NCBI RefSeq assembly: GCF_000429045.1
Contig: NZ_AUBC01000007.1
Location: 186,001 to 250,000, forward strand
Origin: Salinarimonas rosea DSM 21201
GTDB taxonomy: Bacteria; Pseudomonadota; Alphaproteobacteria; Rhizobiales; Beijerinckiaceae
Length of the DNA stretch: 64,000 nucleotides
Reading direction: 5' to 3'
The position numbers and the translations under genes are program-made. Of the stretch, positions 16,355 to 24,413 are shown one piece after another. Positions within the stretch are counted from its first letter, which is position 1; the number at the start of each line of letters is the position of its first letter. The notes beneath the pieces are model-generated. The model made no database searches, had not been told where the DNA came from, and saw only the letters and a list, made by a program, of their open reading frames with translations.

Positions 16355-16376
16355 ACATATAAACATGTCTTTATGT
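16355..16376. promoter_or_regulatory. 22-bp near-palindrome upstream of ahcY
   Basis: The halves are ACATATAAACA and TGTCTTTATGT; they match as inverted repeats at 9 of 11 pairs around a central CATG. The site is 67 bp upstream of the ahcY start in the divergent ahcY-accA gap. ArsR-type SahR repressors control ahcY in several proteobacteria through AT-rich palindromes, so a SahR-like operator is the leading idea; the motif match is not proven. Confidence 0.5.
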
Positions 16377-16491
16377 CCTTCTCGCGGCGGGGCGGCGAAC
16401 CTTGACTTCCCCCAGCGTTGCGAGCAGTGTCCGCGCGCTTCGCGGCGGGGCCTCTCCGGCCTGCGCCCGCCCGTCCCATTCGCGCGGATAC

Positions 16492-17454
16492 ATGCGTACC
16501 TATCTCGATTTCGAAAAGCCCGTCGCCGAGCTCGAGGCCAAGCTCGAGGAGCTGCGCGCGCTCGGCGCCGAACGCGACGCCGTCGCCATCTCCGACGACA
16601 TCGCGCGGCTGGAGGCCAAGGCTGCGGAGGCGCTGGCGGGGCTCTACGCGACGCTCACGCCCTGGCAGAAGACGCTCGTCGCCCGTCATCCGCAGCGGCC
16701 GCACTTCTCGGACTACGTGCACGGGCTCGTCGAGGAGTTCACGCCGATCGCGGGCGACCGCAAGTTCGGCGAGGACGAGGCGATCGTCGGCGGCTTCGGG
16801 CGCTTCCGCGGCGAGCCGGTCTGCGTCATCGGCCAGGAGAAGGGCTCGGACACGCGCTCGCGCATCCGGCACAATTTCGGCATGGCCCGCCCGGAGGGCT
16901 ACCGAAAGGCCGTGCGCGTCATGGAGCTCGCCGACCGCTTCGGCCTGCCGGTGATCGCCATCGTCGACACGGCCGGCGCCTATCCCGGCATCGACGCCGA
17001 GGAGCGCGGCCAGGCCGAGGCGATCGCGCGCTCCACCGAGGCCTGCCTCGCGCTGGGCGTCGCCAACGTCGCCGTCGTCATCGGCGAGGGCGGCTCCGGC
17101 GGCGCGATCGCCCTCGCCACCGCGAGCCGCGTGCTGATGCTCGAGCACGCCATCTATTCCGTGATCTCGCCGGAGGGCGCCGCCTCGATCCTGTGGCGCG
17201 ACGCCGGGCGCGCGCAGGACGCCGCGACCGCCATGAAGATCACGGCACAGGACCTGCTGCGGCTCGGCGTCATCGACGCGATCGTGCGCGAGCCCGTGGG
17301 CGGCGCGCATCGCGACGTCGCGGCGGTGATGGAGGCGACCGGCAACGCCGTCGCCGCCGCCCTGGCCGAGCTCGCGCCGCTGTCGCCCGACGCGGTGCGC
17401 GCCGCGCGGGCGGACAAGTTTCTGGCCATCGGCCGCAAGCTCAAGCTCGCGTAA
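16492..17454 (+). CDS. accA: Acetyl-CoA carboxylase carboxyltransferase subunit alpha
   Basis: A 320-residue subunit that, with AccD, moves the carboxyl from biotin to acetyl-CoA in the first step of fatty acid synthesis. The N-terminus MRTYLDFEKPVAELEAKLEEL and the core GRFRGEPVCVIGQEKG, then IVDTAGAYPGIDAEERGQAEAIA and IGEGGSGGAIA, are diagnostic. The size is standard. The ATG at 16492 is the conserved start; a start 30 codons upstream gives an unlike leader. It is divergent from ahcY. Confidence 0.97.
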   Translation: MRTYLDFEKPVAELEAKLEELRALGAERDAVAISDDIARLEAKAAEALAGLYATLTPWQKTLVARHPQRPHFSDYVHGLVEEFTPIAGDRKFGEDEAIVGGFGRFRGEPVCVIGQEKGSDTRSRIRHNFGMARPEGYRKAVRVMELADRFGLPVIAIVDTAGAYPGIDAEERGQAEAIARSTEACLALGVANVAVVIGEGGSGGAIALATASRVLMLEHAIYSVISPEGAASILWRDAGRAQDAATAMKITAQDLLRLGVIDAIVREPVGGAHRDVAAVMEATGNAVAAALAELAPLSPDAVRAARADKFLAIGRKLKLA

Positions 17455-17475
17455 CAGAGCGTTCACCATGAGTGA

Positions 17476-17500
17476 AGACCGCTCCGGGAGGGGGTGGTCT
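17476..17500 (+). terminator. Stem-loop after accA
   Basis: AGACCGCTCC (17476-17485) can pair with GGGGTGGTCT (17491-17500) over 10 bp including two G-U pairs, loop GGGAG, beginning 22 bp after the accA stop. No strong U-tract follows. Confidence 0.4.
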
Positions 17501-17609
17501 TGCGGTAAGGTTCGCGTAAGGCTAACGATCCTACGGTGCGGGGGACGAGCGGCGCGCGCGACGCGCCGTGGACGAGGTGCGCCGACGGGCGCGAGGAAGT
17601 GGGGACCCC

Positions 17610-18908
17610 ATGGTGAGAAGAGCCGCTCTCGTGGCCGCGCTGGCGCTGGCGCTGACCGCCTGCCAGGAGCGTACCGTCTCGTCGAACAAGCACCTCCAGC
17701 CGATCCCGCCGCAGACGCTCGCGCTGATGGCGTCCAAGGGCATGGACGAGGACGACCCGATCCTGGTGCGGGTCTTCAAGATGGAGTCCGAGCTCGAGGT
17801 CTGGAAGAAGGGCCGGGACGGCCGCTACGCCCTCCTCGACACCTACCCGATCTGCCGCTGGTCCGGCCAGCTCGGCCCGAAGATGCGCGAGGGCGACCGG
17901 CAGGCGCCGGAGGGCTTCTATGCCGTGTCGCCGGCACTGATGAACCCGAACTCGAGCTTCTATCTCTCCTTCAACACCGGCTTCCCGAACGAGTTCGACC
18001 GCGCGAACGGCCGCACCGGGTCGTTCCTGATGGTGCACGGCTCGTGCACCTCGCGTGGCTGCTTCGCCATGACCGACGAGGCGATCGGCGAGGTCTACGC
18101 GCTCGCGCGCGAGGCCTTCGAGGGCGGCCAGCGCGCCTTCCAGTTCCAGTCCTACCCGTTCCGGATGACGCCCGAGAACCTCGCCCAGTCGCGCTACGAC
18201 CCCAACATCGCCTTCTGGCGCAACCTCAAGGAAGGCTGGGACCATTTCGAGGTGACGCGCCTCGAGCCGTCGGTCGAGGTCTGCGGCGGGCGCTACTCCT
18301 TCGGCACGCGGAACTGCACGCCGGCCGACCCGACGGTGACGGCAATGGTTCGCGCACGGGCGCAGGCGGACGAGATCGAGGTCGCCCGGCTGATCGAGTC
18401 GGGCGAGCCGGCGGTGCGGGTCGTCTACGAGGACGGCGGCGGCCATCCCTCCTTCGGCCTGGCCAACGCCCGCGAGATGGACGTCGCGAGCGCCACCGCC
18501 TTCGCGGCGCTCGACGCCGGGCGCAACCGCAACGACGACCGCCTCGGCATCGTCAGCCGCCCGGAGGCGCTCGCCGCCGGGCCGCGGCTGGTGCCGGTCG
18601 ATTCCCGCGGGCGCCCGCTCGAGGAGGCGACGCCGACCGCGGTCGCGGCGCAGACGAGGCCCGCCGCTCCCGCAGCCGCCCCGGTGGCGACCGCGAGCGT
18701 GCCCGCGGCCGCGCCGCAGGCGCCCGCCGAGGCCCGCGAGCCGTTCTACGCCCGCATGCTCGGCGGCCTGTTCTCGACCCTGCCGCTCGGCGGCACGCCT
18801 GCCCCGCGCGACCCGGCGACGGCACCGGTGCCGCCGCAGCGCGGCGCGTCGGTCGCCCCGGGCACGCAGCCGCTGTGGCCGTCGTCGGGCTATTCCTCGC
18901 TCGACTGA
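17610..18908 (+). CDS. Lipoprotein L,D-transpeptidase, YafK/YkuD family
   Basis: A 432-residue periplasmic protein. A lipoprotein signal ends LALALTAC, with the lipidated Cys at position 18. The YkuD catalytic motif is HGSCTSRGCFAMTD (143-156), with His143 and nucleophile Cys151. The domain spans roughly 50-190; the remaining 240 residues include an Ala/Pro-rich linker. YafK-type enzymes form or remove L,D-bonds in peptidoglycan or detach lipoproteins from it. The ATG at 17610 has GAGGAAGTGGGG upstream. It is followed by a terminator hairpin and then a lytic transglycosylase, another cell-wall enzyme on the same strand. Confidence 0.88.
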   Translation: MVRRAALVAALALALTACQERTVSSNKHLQPIPPQTLALMASKGMDEDDPILVRVFKMESELEVWKKGRDGRYALLDTYPICRWSGQLGPKMREGDRQAPEGFYAVSPALMNPNSSFYLSFNTGFPNEFDRANGRTGSFLMVHGSCTSRGCFAMTDEAIGEVYALAREAFEGGQRAFQFQSYPFRMTPENLAQSRYDPNIAFWRNLKEGWDHFEVTRLEPSVEVCGGRYSFGTRNCTPADPTVTAMVRARAQADEIEVARLIESGEPAVRVVYEDGGGHPSFGLANAREMDVASATAFAALDAGRNRNDDRLGIVSRPEALAAGPRLVPVDSRGRPLEEATPTAVAAQTRPAAPAAAPVATASVPAAAPQAPAEAREPFYARMLGGLFSTLPLGGTPAPRDPATAPVPPQRGASVAPGTQPLWPSSGYSSLD

Positions 18909-18945
18909 TCGGTCCCGCCCTGGACCCGCCGGCATTGCGCACCTA

Positions 18946-18982
18946 CCCTTCCGGGAGCCGATCGCTTCCGGGAGGGTTTTTT
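18946..18982 (+). terminator. Intrinsic terminator that overlaps the next gene's Shine-Dalgarno
   Basis: CCCTTCCGG (18946-18954) pairs with CCGGGAGGG (18968-18976) over 9 bp (one G-U), followed at once by TTTTTT (18977-18982). The ATG of the transglycosylase begins at 18984. The GGAGGG of the 3' arm is thus also the ribosome binding site of that gene at ideal spacing. Confidence 0.7.
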
Positions 18983-18983
18983 C

Positions 18984-19685
18984 ATGGGTCCTGTGCGCCT
19001 GCTGATCACGTTCCTCGGCCTCGCGCTCGGCGTCGCGTCCGCGGCACCGGCGGCCATGGCCCTCGACCTGCCCGCGCCGCCGCCCGCCGCATCGCCGCCC
19101 ACGACCGAGGACGTGCTCGCCGCCACGCTGGAGGAGGCGCTCGCGGTCAGGGGCCGCGAGGCGCACCTCGCGCTCGTCGGGGCGGAGGCACGCCGCAACG
19201 GCATCCCGGTCGCGCTCGCCGAGGCGGTGGTCACCGTCGAGAGCGCCTGGGACCCGGCGGCGCTCGGCGCGCTCGACGAGGTCGGCCTGATGCAGGTGCG
19301 CCCCGGCACCGCCGCGATGCTCGGCTTCCGAGGCAGCGTCGAGGGCCTGAGGCTGCCTGCCAACAACGTGCGCTACGGCGTGCGATACCTCGCGCAGGCG
19401 TGGCGGCTGGCCGACGGCGACCTGTGCACCGCCCTGATGAAGTACCGCGCCGGCCACGGCGAGACCCGCATGAGCGCGCGCTCGGTGGCCTATTGCGTGC
19501 GCGCCATCGCCCACCTGAAGCAGATCGGCTCGCCCCTGGCCGACGCCGAGGTCCCCCAGGCCGTCGCCGTCGCCCGACGCGGCGGGGGCGGCGGGTACGA
19601 CGCCGCGCTCTGGCGCCGCCACCGGGAGCGCATGCAGGCGATCGAGAGCAGGCTGCCGAGCTCGGCGTTGTCGATTGCGCGATAG
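18984..19685 (+). CDS. Lytic transglycosylase, SLT domain
   Basis: A 233-residue exported enzyme. A signal peptide (about 1-26, LLITFLGLALGVASAAPAAMA) is followed by a Pro-rich linker. The SLT catalytic domain (about 58-175) has the family pattern VALAEAVVTVESAWDPAALG with catalytic Glu86, and GLMQVRPGTAAMLGF. It cleaves the glycan strand of peptidoglycan, forming 1,6-anhydro-muramic ends. The C-terminal 50 residues are basic. The start ATG is 1 nt after the T-run of the upstream hairpin, whose 3' arm supplies the Shine-Dalgarno, so translation may be controlled by that structure. Confidence 0.85.
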   Translation: MGPVRLLITFLGLALGVASAAPAAMALDLPAPPPAASPPTTEDVLAATLEEALAVRGREAHLALVGAEARRNGIPVALAEAVVTVESAWDPAALGALDEVGLMQVRPGTAAMLGFRGSVEGLRLPANNVRYGVRYLAQAWRLADGDLCTALMKYRAGHGETRMSARSVAYCVRAIAHLKQIGSPLADAEVPQAVAVARRGGGGGYDAALWRRHRERMQAIESRLPSSALSIAR

Positions 19686-19701
19686 CCCGCAGGCGCCGTT
19701 C

Positions 19702-19730
19702 TTGATTGCACATGCGGTCATCGGTATCGT
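19702..19730 (+). promoter_or_regulatory. Candidate promoter of the HTH/PIN pair
   Basis: TTGATT (19702-19707) and TATCGT (19725-19730) are separated by 17 bp; four of six bases in each match the consensus hexamers. They lie 115 bp before the chosen antitoxin start. Confidence 0.4.
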
Positions 19731-19844
19731 AGGCGCAGCCGGGACGTGAACCCGAGCCGGCTGCGCGAATGGCGGGTGGCTCGCGCGCCTCGCGCCGCGT
19801 TGAAGGCGTCCTGCATGTCGTCTATGGTCGAAAAGGGGTCGGGG

Positions 19845-20294
19845 ATGTCCGAGGAGATCGCCCTGCATCATCGGATACCGGACGACGAGCGACCGGCCGT
19901 CGAGGCGTTGCGTCTCGCGCTTCGCCAGGGCACGGCAAGCAGCGTTCGCCTGACGATCTCGGACGACTCTACCCAGAGCTTCGTCGTCCCTCCGAGCACG
20001 ATGGCGGTCCTGTCGGAGCTGCTCGACCTGCTGGCGACGACGGGGCAGGCCACCGTGATCGACGAGGATCGGGAAATCGGCCTCGACGAAGCAGCGCACC
20101 TGCTCTCCATGTCGCGGGCCATGCTGGCGCATCGTCTCGCCCGCGGCGACGTTCCCCACGTCCGGACGGATGAGGCGTACCGGCTCCGGCTGTCGGATGT
20201 CCTCGCCTTTCGCGAGATCGAGACGGCGCAGCGGCGTGCGCTCGCGGAGCTCGGAGTTCTCACGGACGAGGCGATGCGTCGCGATGGCGGCTGA
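19845..20294 (+). CDS. HTH antitoxin of a PIN-domain toxin-antitoxin pair
   Basis: A 149-residue protein. The C-terminal half carries an excisionase/MerR-like helix-turn-helix (about 88-130: GLDEAAHLLSMSRAMLAHRL then PHVRTDEAYRLRLSDVLAF). The N-terminal half contains an SVRLTISDDSTQSFVVPPS stretch of unknown role. This architecture is common next to PIN toxins in proteobacteria. The ATG at 19845 has AAAAGGGG upstream; ATGs at 19815 and 19824 are also in frame. The toxin start overlaps its last 11 bases, so the two are coupled. It should neutralise the toxin and repress the operon. Confidence 0.75.
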   Translation: MSEEIALHHRIPDDERPAVEALRLALRQGTASSVRLTISDDSTQSFVVPPSTMAVLSELLDLLATTGQATVIDEDREIGLDEAAHLLSMSRAMLAHRLARGDVPHVRTDEAYRLRLSDVLAFREIETAQRRALAELGVLTDEAMRRDGG

Positions 20295-20850
20295 GGTCCC
20301 CGTCGTCGTCTACGACGCCAGCGTCCTCTTCCCCTTCCAGACCGCTCACATCCTCACCTTCACCGCGCAAGCAGGCCTGGTCGACGCGTATTGGAGCGCC
20401 GACATCGAGCGCGAGTGGGTCGAGCGGGCGATCGCGAAGGCGGCGGGATCGGACAGGCGCAGCATCGAGGCCCGCCGGGACGCCATGAACCGCGCGCTTC
20501 CGGGCGCGCGAGCCGTCGGGTACGAATCTCTGGTGCCGACCATCGCCTTCGCCGATCCCGACGACCGCCATGTCGTCGCAGCGGCGATCGCCTGTGGGGC
20601 ACGGATCATCGTCACCCGCGATCGCCATTTCACCGCGGCGAGCCTGGCTCCGTTCGCGCTCGCGGCGATCGACCCGGACGCGCTGCTCGGCTGCCTGCTC
20701 TCGTGCGTCCCGGACCTGATGCTGGAGGTTGTCGACGCGGCGCGGCGCGCGCTCTCGCGCTCGCGTCCCTCTCCCGAGGCGTATCTGGAGATTCTCGCCG
20801 GCGCGGGGCTGCCGTCCTTCGCCGCCGCCCTGCGCGCGCACCGTCCCTGA
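20284..20850 (+). CDS. PIN-domain ribonuclease toxin (VapC-like)
   Basis: A 188-residue PIN protein. The acidic metal-binding residues can be placed at Asp11 (VVVYDASVLFP), Glu42 or nearby (DIEREW), Asp94 (ADPDDRHVVAAA) and Asp113 (IVTRDRHF). PIN toxins cleave tRNA or rRNA. It is longer than classic VapC (about 130) and belongs to the group that pairs with an HTH antitoxin. The start overlaps the antitoxin gene by 11 bp. The C-terminal extension (about 130-188) is helical and may contact the antitoxin. Confidence 0.82.
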   Translation: MAAEVPVVVYDASVLFPFQTAHILTFTAQAGLVDAYWSADIEREWVERAIAKAAGSDRRSIEARRDAMNRALPGARAVGYESLVPTIAFADPDDRHVVAAAIACGARIIVTRDRHFTAASLAPFALAAIDPDALLGCLLSCVPDLMLEVVDAARRALSRSRPSPEAYLEILAGAGLPSFAAALRAHRP

Positions 20851-20905
20851 CCGCCCCGGCGTCTGCGCGCGAGACAGGCGCCGCGCGAGGCTTTACAGCG
20901 GGGGC

Positions 20906-22120
20906 ATGCGTCACGCCCGCTTCCTCCTGCGTCCCGACACGCTCGGCCTCACCGCCACGCTGGCGATGCTGACGTCGCTCGGGCCGCTGTCGACCGACAT
21001 GTACCTGCCGGCGCTGCCGGCGATCGCGCAGGCGCTCGAGGCCACGACGCCGCAGACCCAGGCGACGCTCTCGGCCTTCCTCGTCGGCTTCGCCTGCGGG
21101 CAGTTCCTCTACGGGCCGCTGTCGGACCGGATGGGAAGACGGCCGCTCCTCGGCATCGGCCTCGCGCTCTTCCTCCTGGCGACCCTCGCCTGCGCCCTGG
21201 CGCCGACGATCGAGGCGCTCTCGGCCGCGCGCTTCGTCCAGGCGCTCGGTGCGTCCGGGCCGATCGTGCTCGCCCGCGCCATCGTGCGCGACCTCTACGA
21301 CGGTCCGCGCGCGGGGCGGGAGCTCTCGCGCATGGGCTCGATCATGGGCCTCGTGCCGGCGATCGCGCCGATCCTCGGCGGCCTGATCTTCGCCGCGCTG
21401 GGCTGGCGGGCGATCTTCGGGGCGAGCGCGCTCGGCGGCCTCGCCCTAGCGGTCGTGGTGGCGCTCGCCCTGCCGGAGACGCTGCGGGCGCGCGACCCGA
21501 GCCCGCTCTCCCTCGTCTCGATCCTGCGCGGCTTTCGCGACCTGCTGCGCCATCCGAGCTACCGCGTCTACGTCGCGCTCAACACGCTGACCTATTCCGG
21601 CCTGTTCGCCTTCATCTCCGGGTCGAGCTTCGTGCTGCAGGGCGTCTACGGCCTCTCGGAGCTGGCCTTCGCCTTCTCCTTCGCGACGATGGTGGTGGGC
21701 TACATCGGCGGCACGCTCCTGGCGCAGCGCCTCGTGCCGGGCCGCGGGCTCGACGGCACGATCGTGGTGGGGCTCGCCGCCCAGGCCGCCGGCGGGGCGG
21801 CGATGCTGGCGCTCGCGCTGGTCGGCACGGGCTCGTCGCTCGAGATCACCCTGCCGATGGCGCTCTACGCGGTGGGCGTCGGGCTCACCATGCCGCAATC
21901 GATGGCGGCGGCGATGCAGCCCTTCCCGGAGCGGGCGGGTACCGCCTCCTCGCTGATGGGCATCTGCCAGATGTCGGTCGCGGCGATCGTCGGCATCGGG
22001 CTCGGCGCCGCCGTGGCGACGACGCCGCTCGCGCTGCCGGGCGCGATCGCGGTGCTCGGCGCGCTCGGCTGCGGCGTGTTCGTGCTCTCGCGCGGCGTGC
22101 GCGGTGCGGCGCCTCAGTAG
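20906..22120 (+). CDS. Bcr/CflA-family multidrug efflux transporter (MFS)
   Basis: A 404-residue inner-membrane transporter with 12 predicted helices. The signature motif near helix 2-3 reads GQFLYGPLSDRMGRRPLL, and STDMYLPALPAIAQAL near the start is typical of the Bcr/CflA drug-proton antiporters. The family exports bicyclomycin, chloramphenicol or sulfonamides; the substrate here is unknown. A weak ribosome site (GCGGGGGC) precedes the ATG. Its last 7 bases overlap the end of the convergent PBP gene. Confidence 0.9.
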   Translation: MRHARFLLRPDTLGLTATLAMLTSLGPLSTDMYLPALPAIAQALEATTPQTQATLSAFLVGFACGQFLYGPLSDRMGRRPLLGIGLALFLLATLACALAPTIEALSAARFVQALGASGPIVLARAIVRDLYDGPRAGRELSRMGSIMGLVPAIAPILGGLIFAALGWRAIFGASALGGLALAVVVALALPETLRARDPSPLSLVSILRGFRDLLRHPSYRVYVALNTLTYSGLFAFISGSSFVLQGVYGLSELAFAFSFATMVVGYIGGTLLAQRLVPGRGLDGTIVVGLAAQAAGGAAMLALALVGTGSSLEITLPMALYAVGVGLTMPQSMAAAMQPFPERAGTASSLMGICQMSVAAIVGIGLGAAVATTPLALPGAIAVLGALGCGVFVLSRGVRGAAPQ

Positions 22121-24195
22121 ATCCCGAAGATCCGCTCGATGAAGCCCGGCTCCGTCGGGCGCTGCCAGTCGGAGTTCTCGTTGGCCGGCGGCGCCACCGG
22201 GCCCTGCGCCACGGGCGCGTTCCACAGCTGCGTCGGCCCCTGCCAGACGCCGCCGCCGGGCAGCGCCACCGGCGTCTCGCCGGCGAGCGCCGCGTTCATC
22301 GTGCGGCTCCAGATCGTCAGGGGCAGGTTCCCGCCCGAGGCCCGCCGCGTCGGCGTGCCGTCGTCGTTGCCGACCCACACGCCGGTGACCAGCGCGCCGG
22401 TGTAGCCGACGAACCAGGCGTCGCGGAACTCCTGGCTCGTACCGGTCTTGCCCGCGCCGGCCCAGCCCGGCAGCTCGGCGCGCCGGGCGGTGCCCATCGT
22501 GAAGGTCTCGTGCATCATGGCGTTCATCATCGCCACGTGCTCGGGCTCGACGACGCGGCCGAGCGAGAGGTCGCCGCGGCGGTAGAGCACCGGGCCGTCG
22601 GCGGCGTGGATCTCGGAGATGACGTAGGGGATCACCCCCTCCCCGCCATTGGCGAAGGCGGCGAAGGCGCCGGTGAGCTCGAGCGGCGTCACTTCCGAGG
22701 TGCCGAGCGCGATCGTGGCGTTCGGCTCGAGCGGCGAGGCGATGCCGAGCCGCTGGGCCACGCGCACCACCTCGCGCGGGCCGACCTCGGCGGCGAGCTG
22801 CGCCGCGATCGTGTTGAGCGAGAGCGCCAGCGCCTCGCGCAGCGTCACCGGACCGCGGAAGTCGCGCGAGTAGTTCTCCGGCGACCAGTTGCCGATCGTC
22901 ACCGGACGGTCCTCGCGGATCGTGTCGGGGGTGAGCCCCGCCTCCAGCGCCGCGAGGTAGACGAAGGGCTTGAAGGCCGAGCCCGGCTGGCGGCGCGCCT
23001 GGGTGGCGCGGTTGAACTGGCTCGCCCGGTAGTCCTTGCCGCCGACGAGCGCCACGATGGCGCCGTCGGGCCGCATGGTGACGACGGCGCCCTGGGAGAC
23101 CCCGTAGGTGCCGCCCTCCTCGGCCAGCGTCGCGGTGAGCGCCTGCTCGGCGGCCGCCTGCACGTCCGGCGCGATCGTGGTCATCACCACGATGTCCTCC
23201 TCCACCGTGCCGACGAAGTCGTCGAGGACGTCCATGATGTAGTCGGCCGCGTAGTTCGCCGTGCCGCTGCCCTCCTGGCGCACCGCCTCGGCGGGGCGCG
23301 AGAGCGCGGTGACGAGGCGGGTCTCGTCGATCAGGCCCTCCTCGCGCATGGCGCGCAGCACCACCTCGGCGCGCGCCTTGGCGCCCGACGGGTTGCGGGT
23401 CGGCGCGAGCCGCGAGGGCTGCTGCACCAGGCCGGCCAGCATCGCGGCCTCCGACAGCGTCACGTCTCGCGCCGACTTGTCGAAGTAGCGCCGCGCCGCC
23501 GCGTCGACGCCGTAGGCGCCGGCGCCGAAATAGACGCGGTTCATGTACAGCTCGAGGATCTCGGCCTTCGAGTAGGTCCGCTCCAGCCAGAGGGCGAGGA
23601 TCGCCTCCTGGATCTTGCGCGAGATCGTGCGTTCCTGGGTGAGGAACAGGTTCTTGGCGAGCTGCTGGGTCAGCGTCGAGCCGCCGTGCAGGCCGCTGTC
23701 GCCGCGCAGGTTGGTCACCAGCGCGCGGGCGATGCCCTGCGGGTCGACGCCCCAGTGCGACCAGAAGCGCCGGTCCTCGATCGCGACGAAGGCGTCGGGG
23801 AGGTAGTCCGGCAGCTCCTCGTAGGGCACGTTCGAGCCGCCGGTCTCGCCGCGGTTGGCGAGGAGGGTCCCGTCGGCGGCGAGAACGGCGATGTTCGGCG
23901 GGCGCTTGGGGACCTCGAGCTGGTCGATCGGCGGCAGCTGGGTGGCGTGGTAGGCCACGACGCCCGCCACCGCGATCAGGGCCCAGATGCCGAGCACGAA
24001 GGTCGAGTAGACGAGATGGCCCAGGAGCGAGCGCCGACGGCGCGGCCGTCCGCCACGCCCGCCGCCGGAGCCGCCGCGCGGGGCGTTGCGACCACCGCCG
24101 CGGCCGGGAGCCGCCGCGCCGCGGCGCGGGGGGCTCTTCTTCGCGGCCGGCGCCTTGGCGGCGGCGCCGCGGCTGCGGGCGGCCTTGCGGGCCAT
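22114..24195 (-). CDS. Class A penicillin-binding protein (PBP1a type)
   Basis: A 693-residue bifunctional peptidoglycan synthase. A basic, Gly/Arg-rich cytoplasmic tail is followed by one membrane helix (HLVYSTFVLGIWALIAVAGVV). The glycosyltransferase domain has the catalytic Glu in FVAIEDRRFWSHWGVD and GGSTLTQQLAKNLFL. The transpeptidase domain has SxxK (PGSAFKPFVYL), SxN (ALSLNTIA) and KTGTS. It elongates and crosslinks glycan strands in the periplasm. The start at 24195 has a strong GGAGGAGG site; an in-frame ATG at 24312 would add 39 residues and cannot be excluded. A short AT-rich stretch near 24380-24400 may be its promoter. The stop overlaps that of the convergent transporter. Confidence 0.94.
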   Translation of the reverse strand: MARKAARSRGAAAKAPAAKKSPPRRGAAAPGRGGGRNAPRGGSGGGRGGRPRRRRSLLGHLVYSTFVLGIWALIAVAGVVAYHATQLPPIDQLEVPKRPPNIAVLAADGTLLANRGETGGSNVPYEELPDYLPDAFVAIEDRRFWSHWGVDPQGIARALVTNLRGDSGLHGGSTLTQQLAKNLFLTQERTISRKIQEAILALWLERTYSKAEILELYMNRVYFGAGAYGVDAAARRYFDKSARDVTLSEAAMLAGLVQQPSRLAPTRNPSGAKARAEVVLRAMREEGLIDETRLVTALSRPAEAVRQEGSGTANYAADYIMDVLDDFVGTVEEDIVVMTTIAPDVQAAAEQALTATLAEEGGTYGVSQGAVVTMRPDGAIVALVGGKDYRASQFNRATQARRQPGSAFKPFVYLAALEAGLTPDTIREDRPVTIGNWSPENYSRDFRGPVTLREALALSLNTIAAQLAAEVGPREVVRVAQRLGIASPLEPNATIALGTSEVTPLELTGAFAAFANGGEGVIPYVISEIHAADGPVLYRRGDLSLGRVVEPEHVAMMNAMMHETFTMGTARRAELPGWAGAGKTGTSQEFRDAWFVGYTGALVTGVWVGNDDGTPTRRASGGNLPLTIWSRTMNAALAGETPVALPGGGVWQGPTQLWNAPVAQGPVAPPANENSDWQRPTEPGFIERIFGIY

Positions 24196-24413
24196 CTCGC
24201 TGCCTCCTCCGGCGCGGTCTTGCGGGGAGAGACGGATGTCGAGCGCGTCCGCTGCCGGCATATCGAAGGTCGGCTCGCGCCGTCCCCGCCGTCCTCGGTC
24301 GTTACCGTCCATGCCGCCCTCGCTCCCCGCGGGCTCGACGCCCGCTGCCTCGCGCCCCGTGTGCGGACCTCCTCAAGAGGGATAGATTGTGGCAGTTTAA
24401 CGGGGCATGAACG

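Noticed and set aside
16289-16491. SAH or SAM riboswitch upstream of ahcY
   Set aside because: I could not find the conserved core of either class; only a protein-type palindrome is visible.
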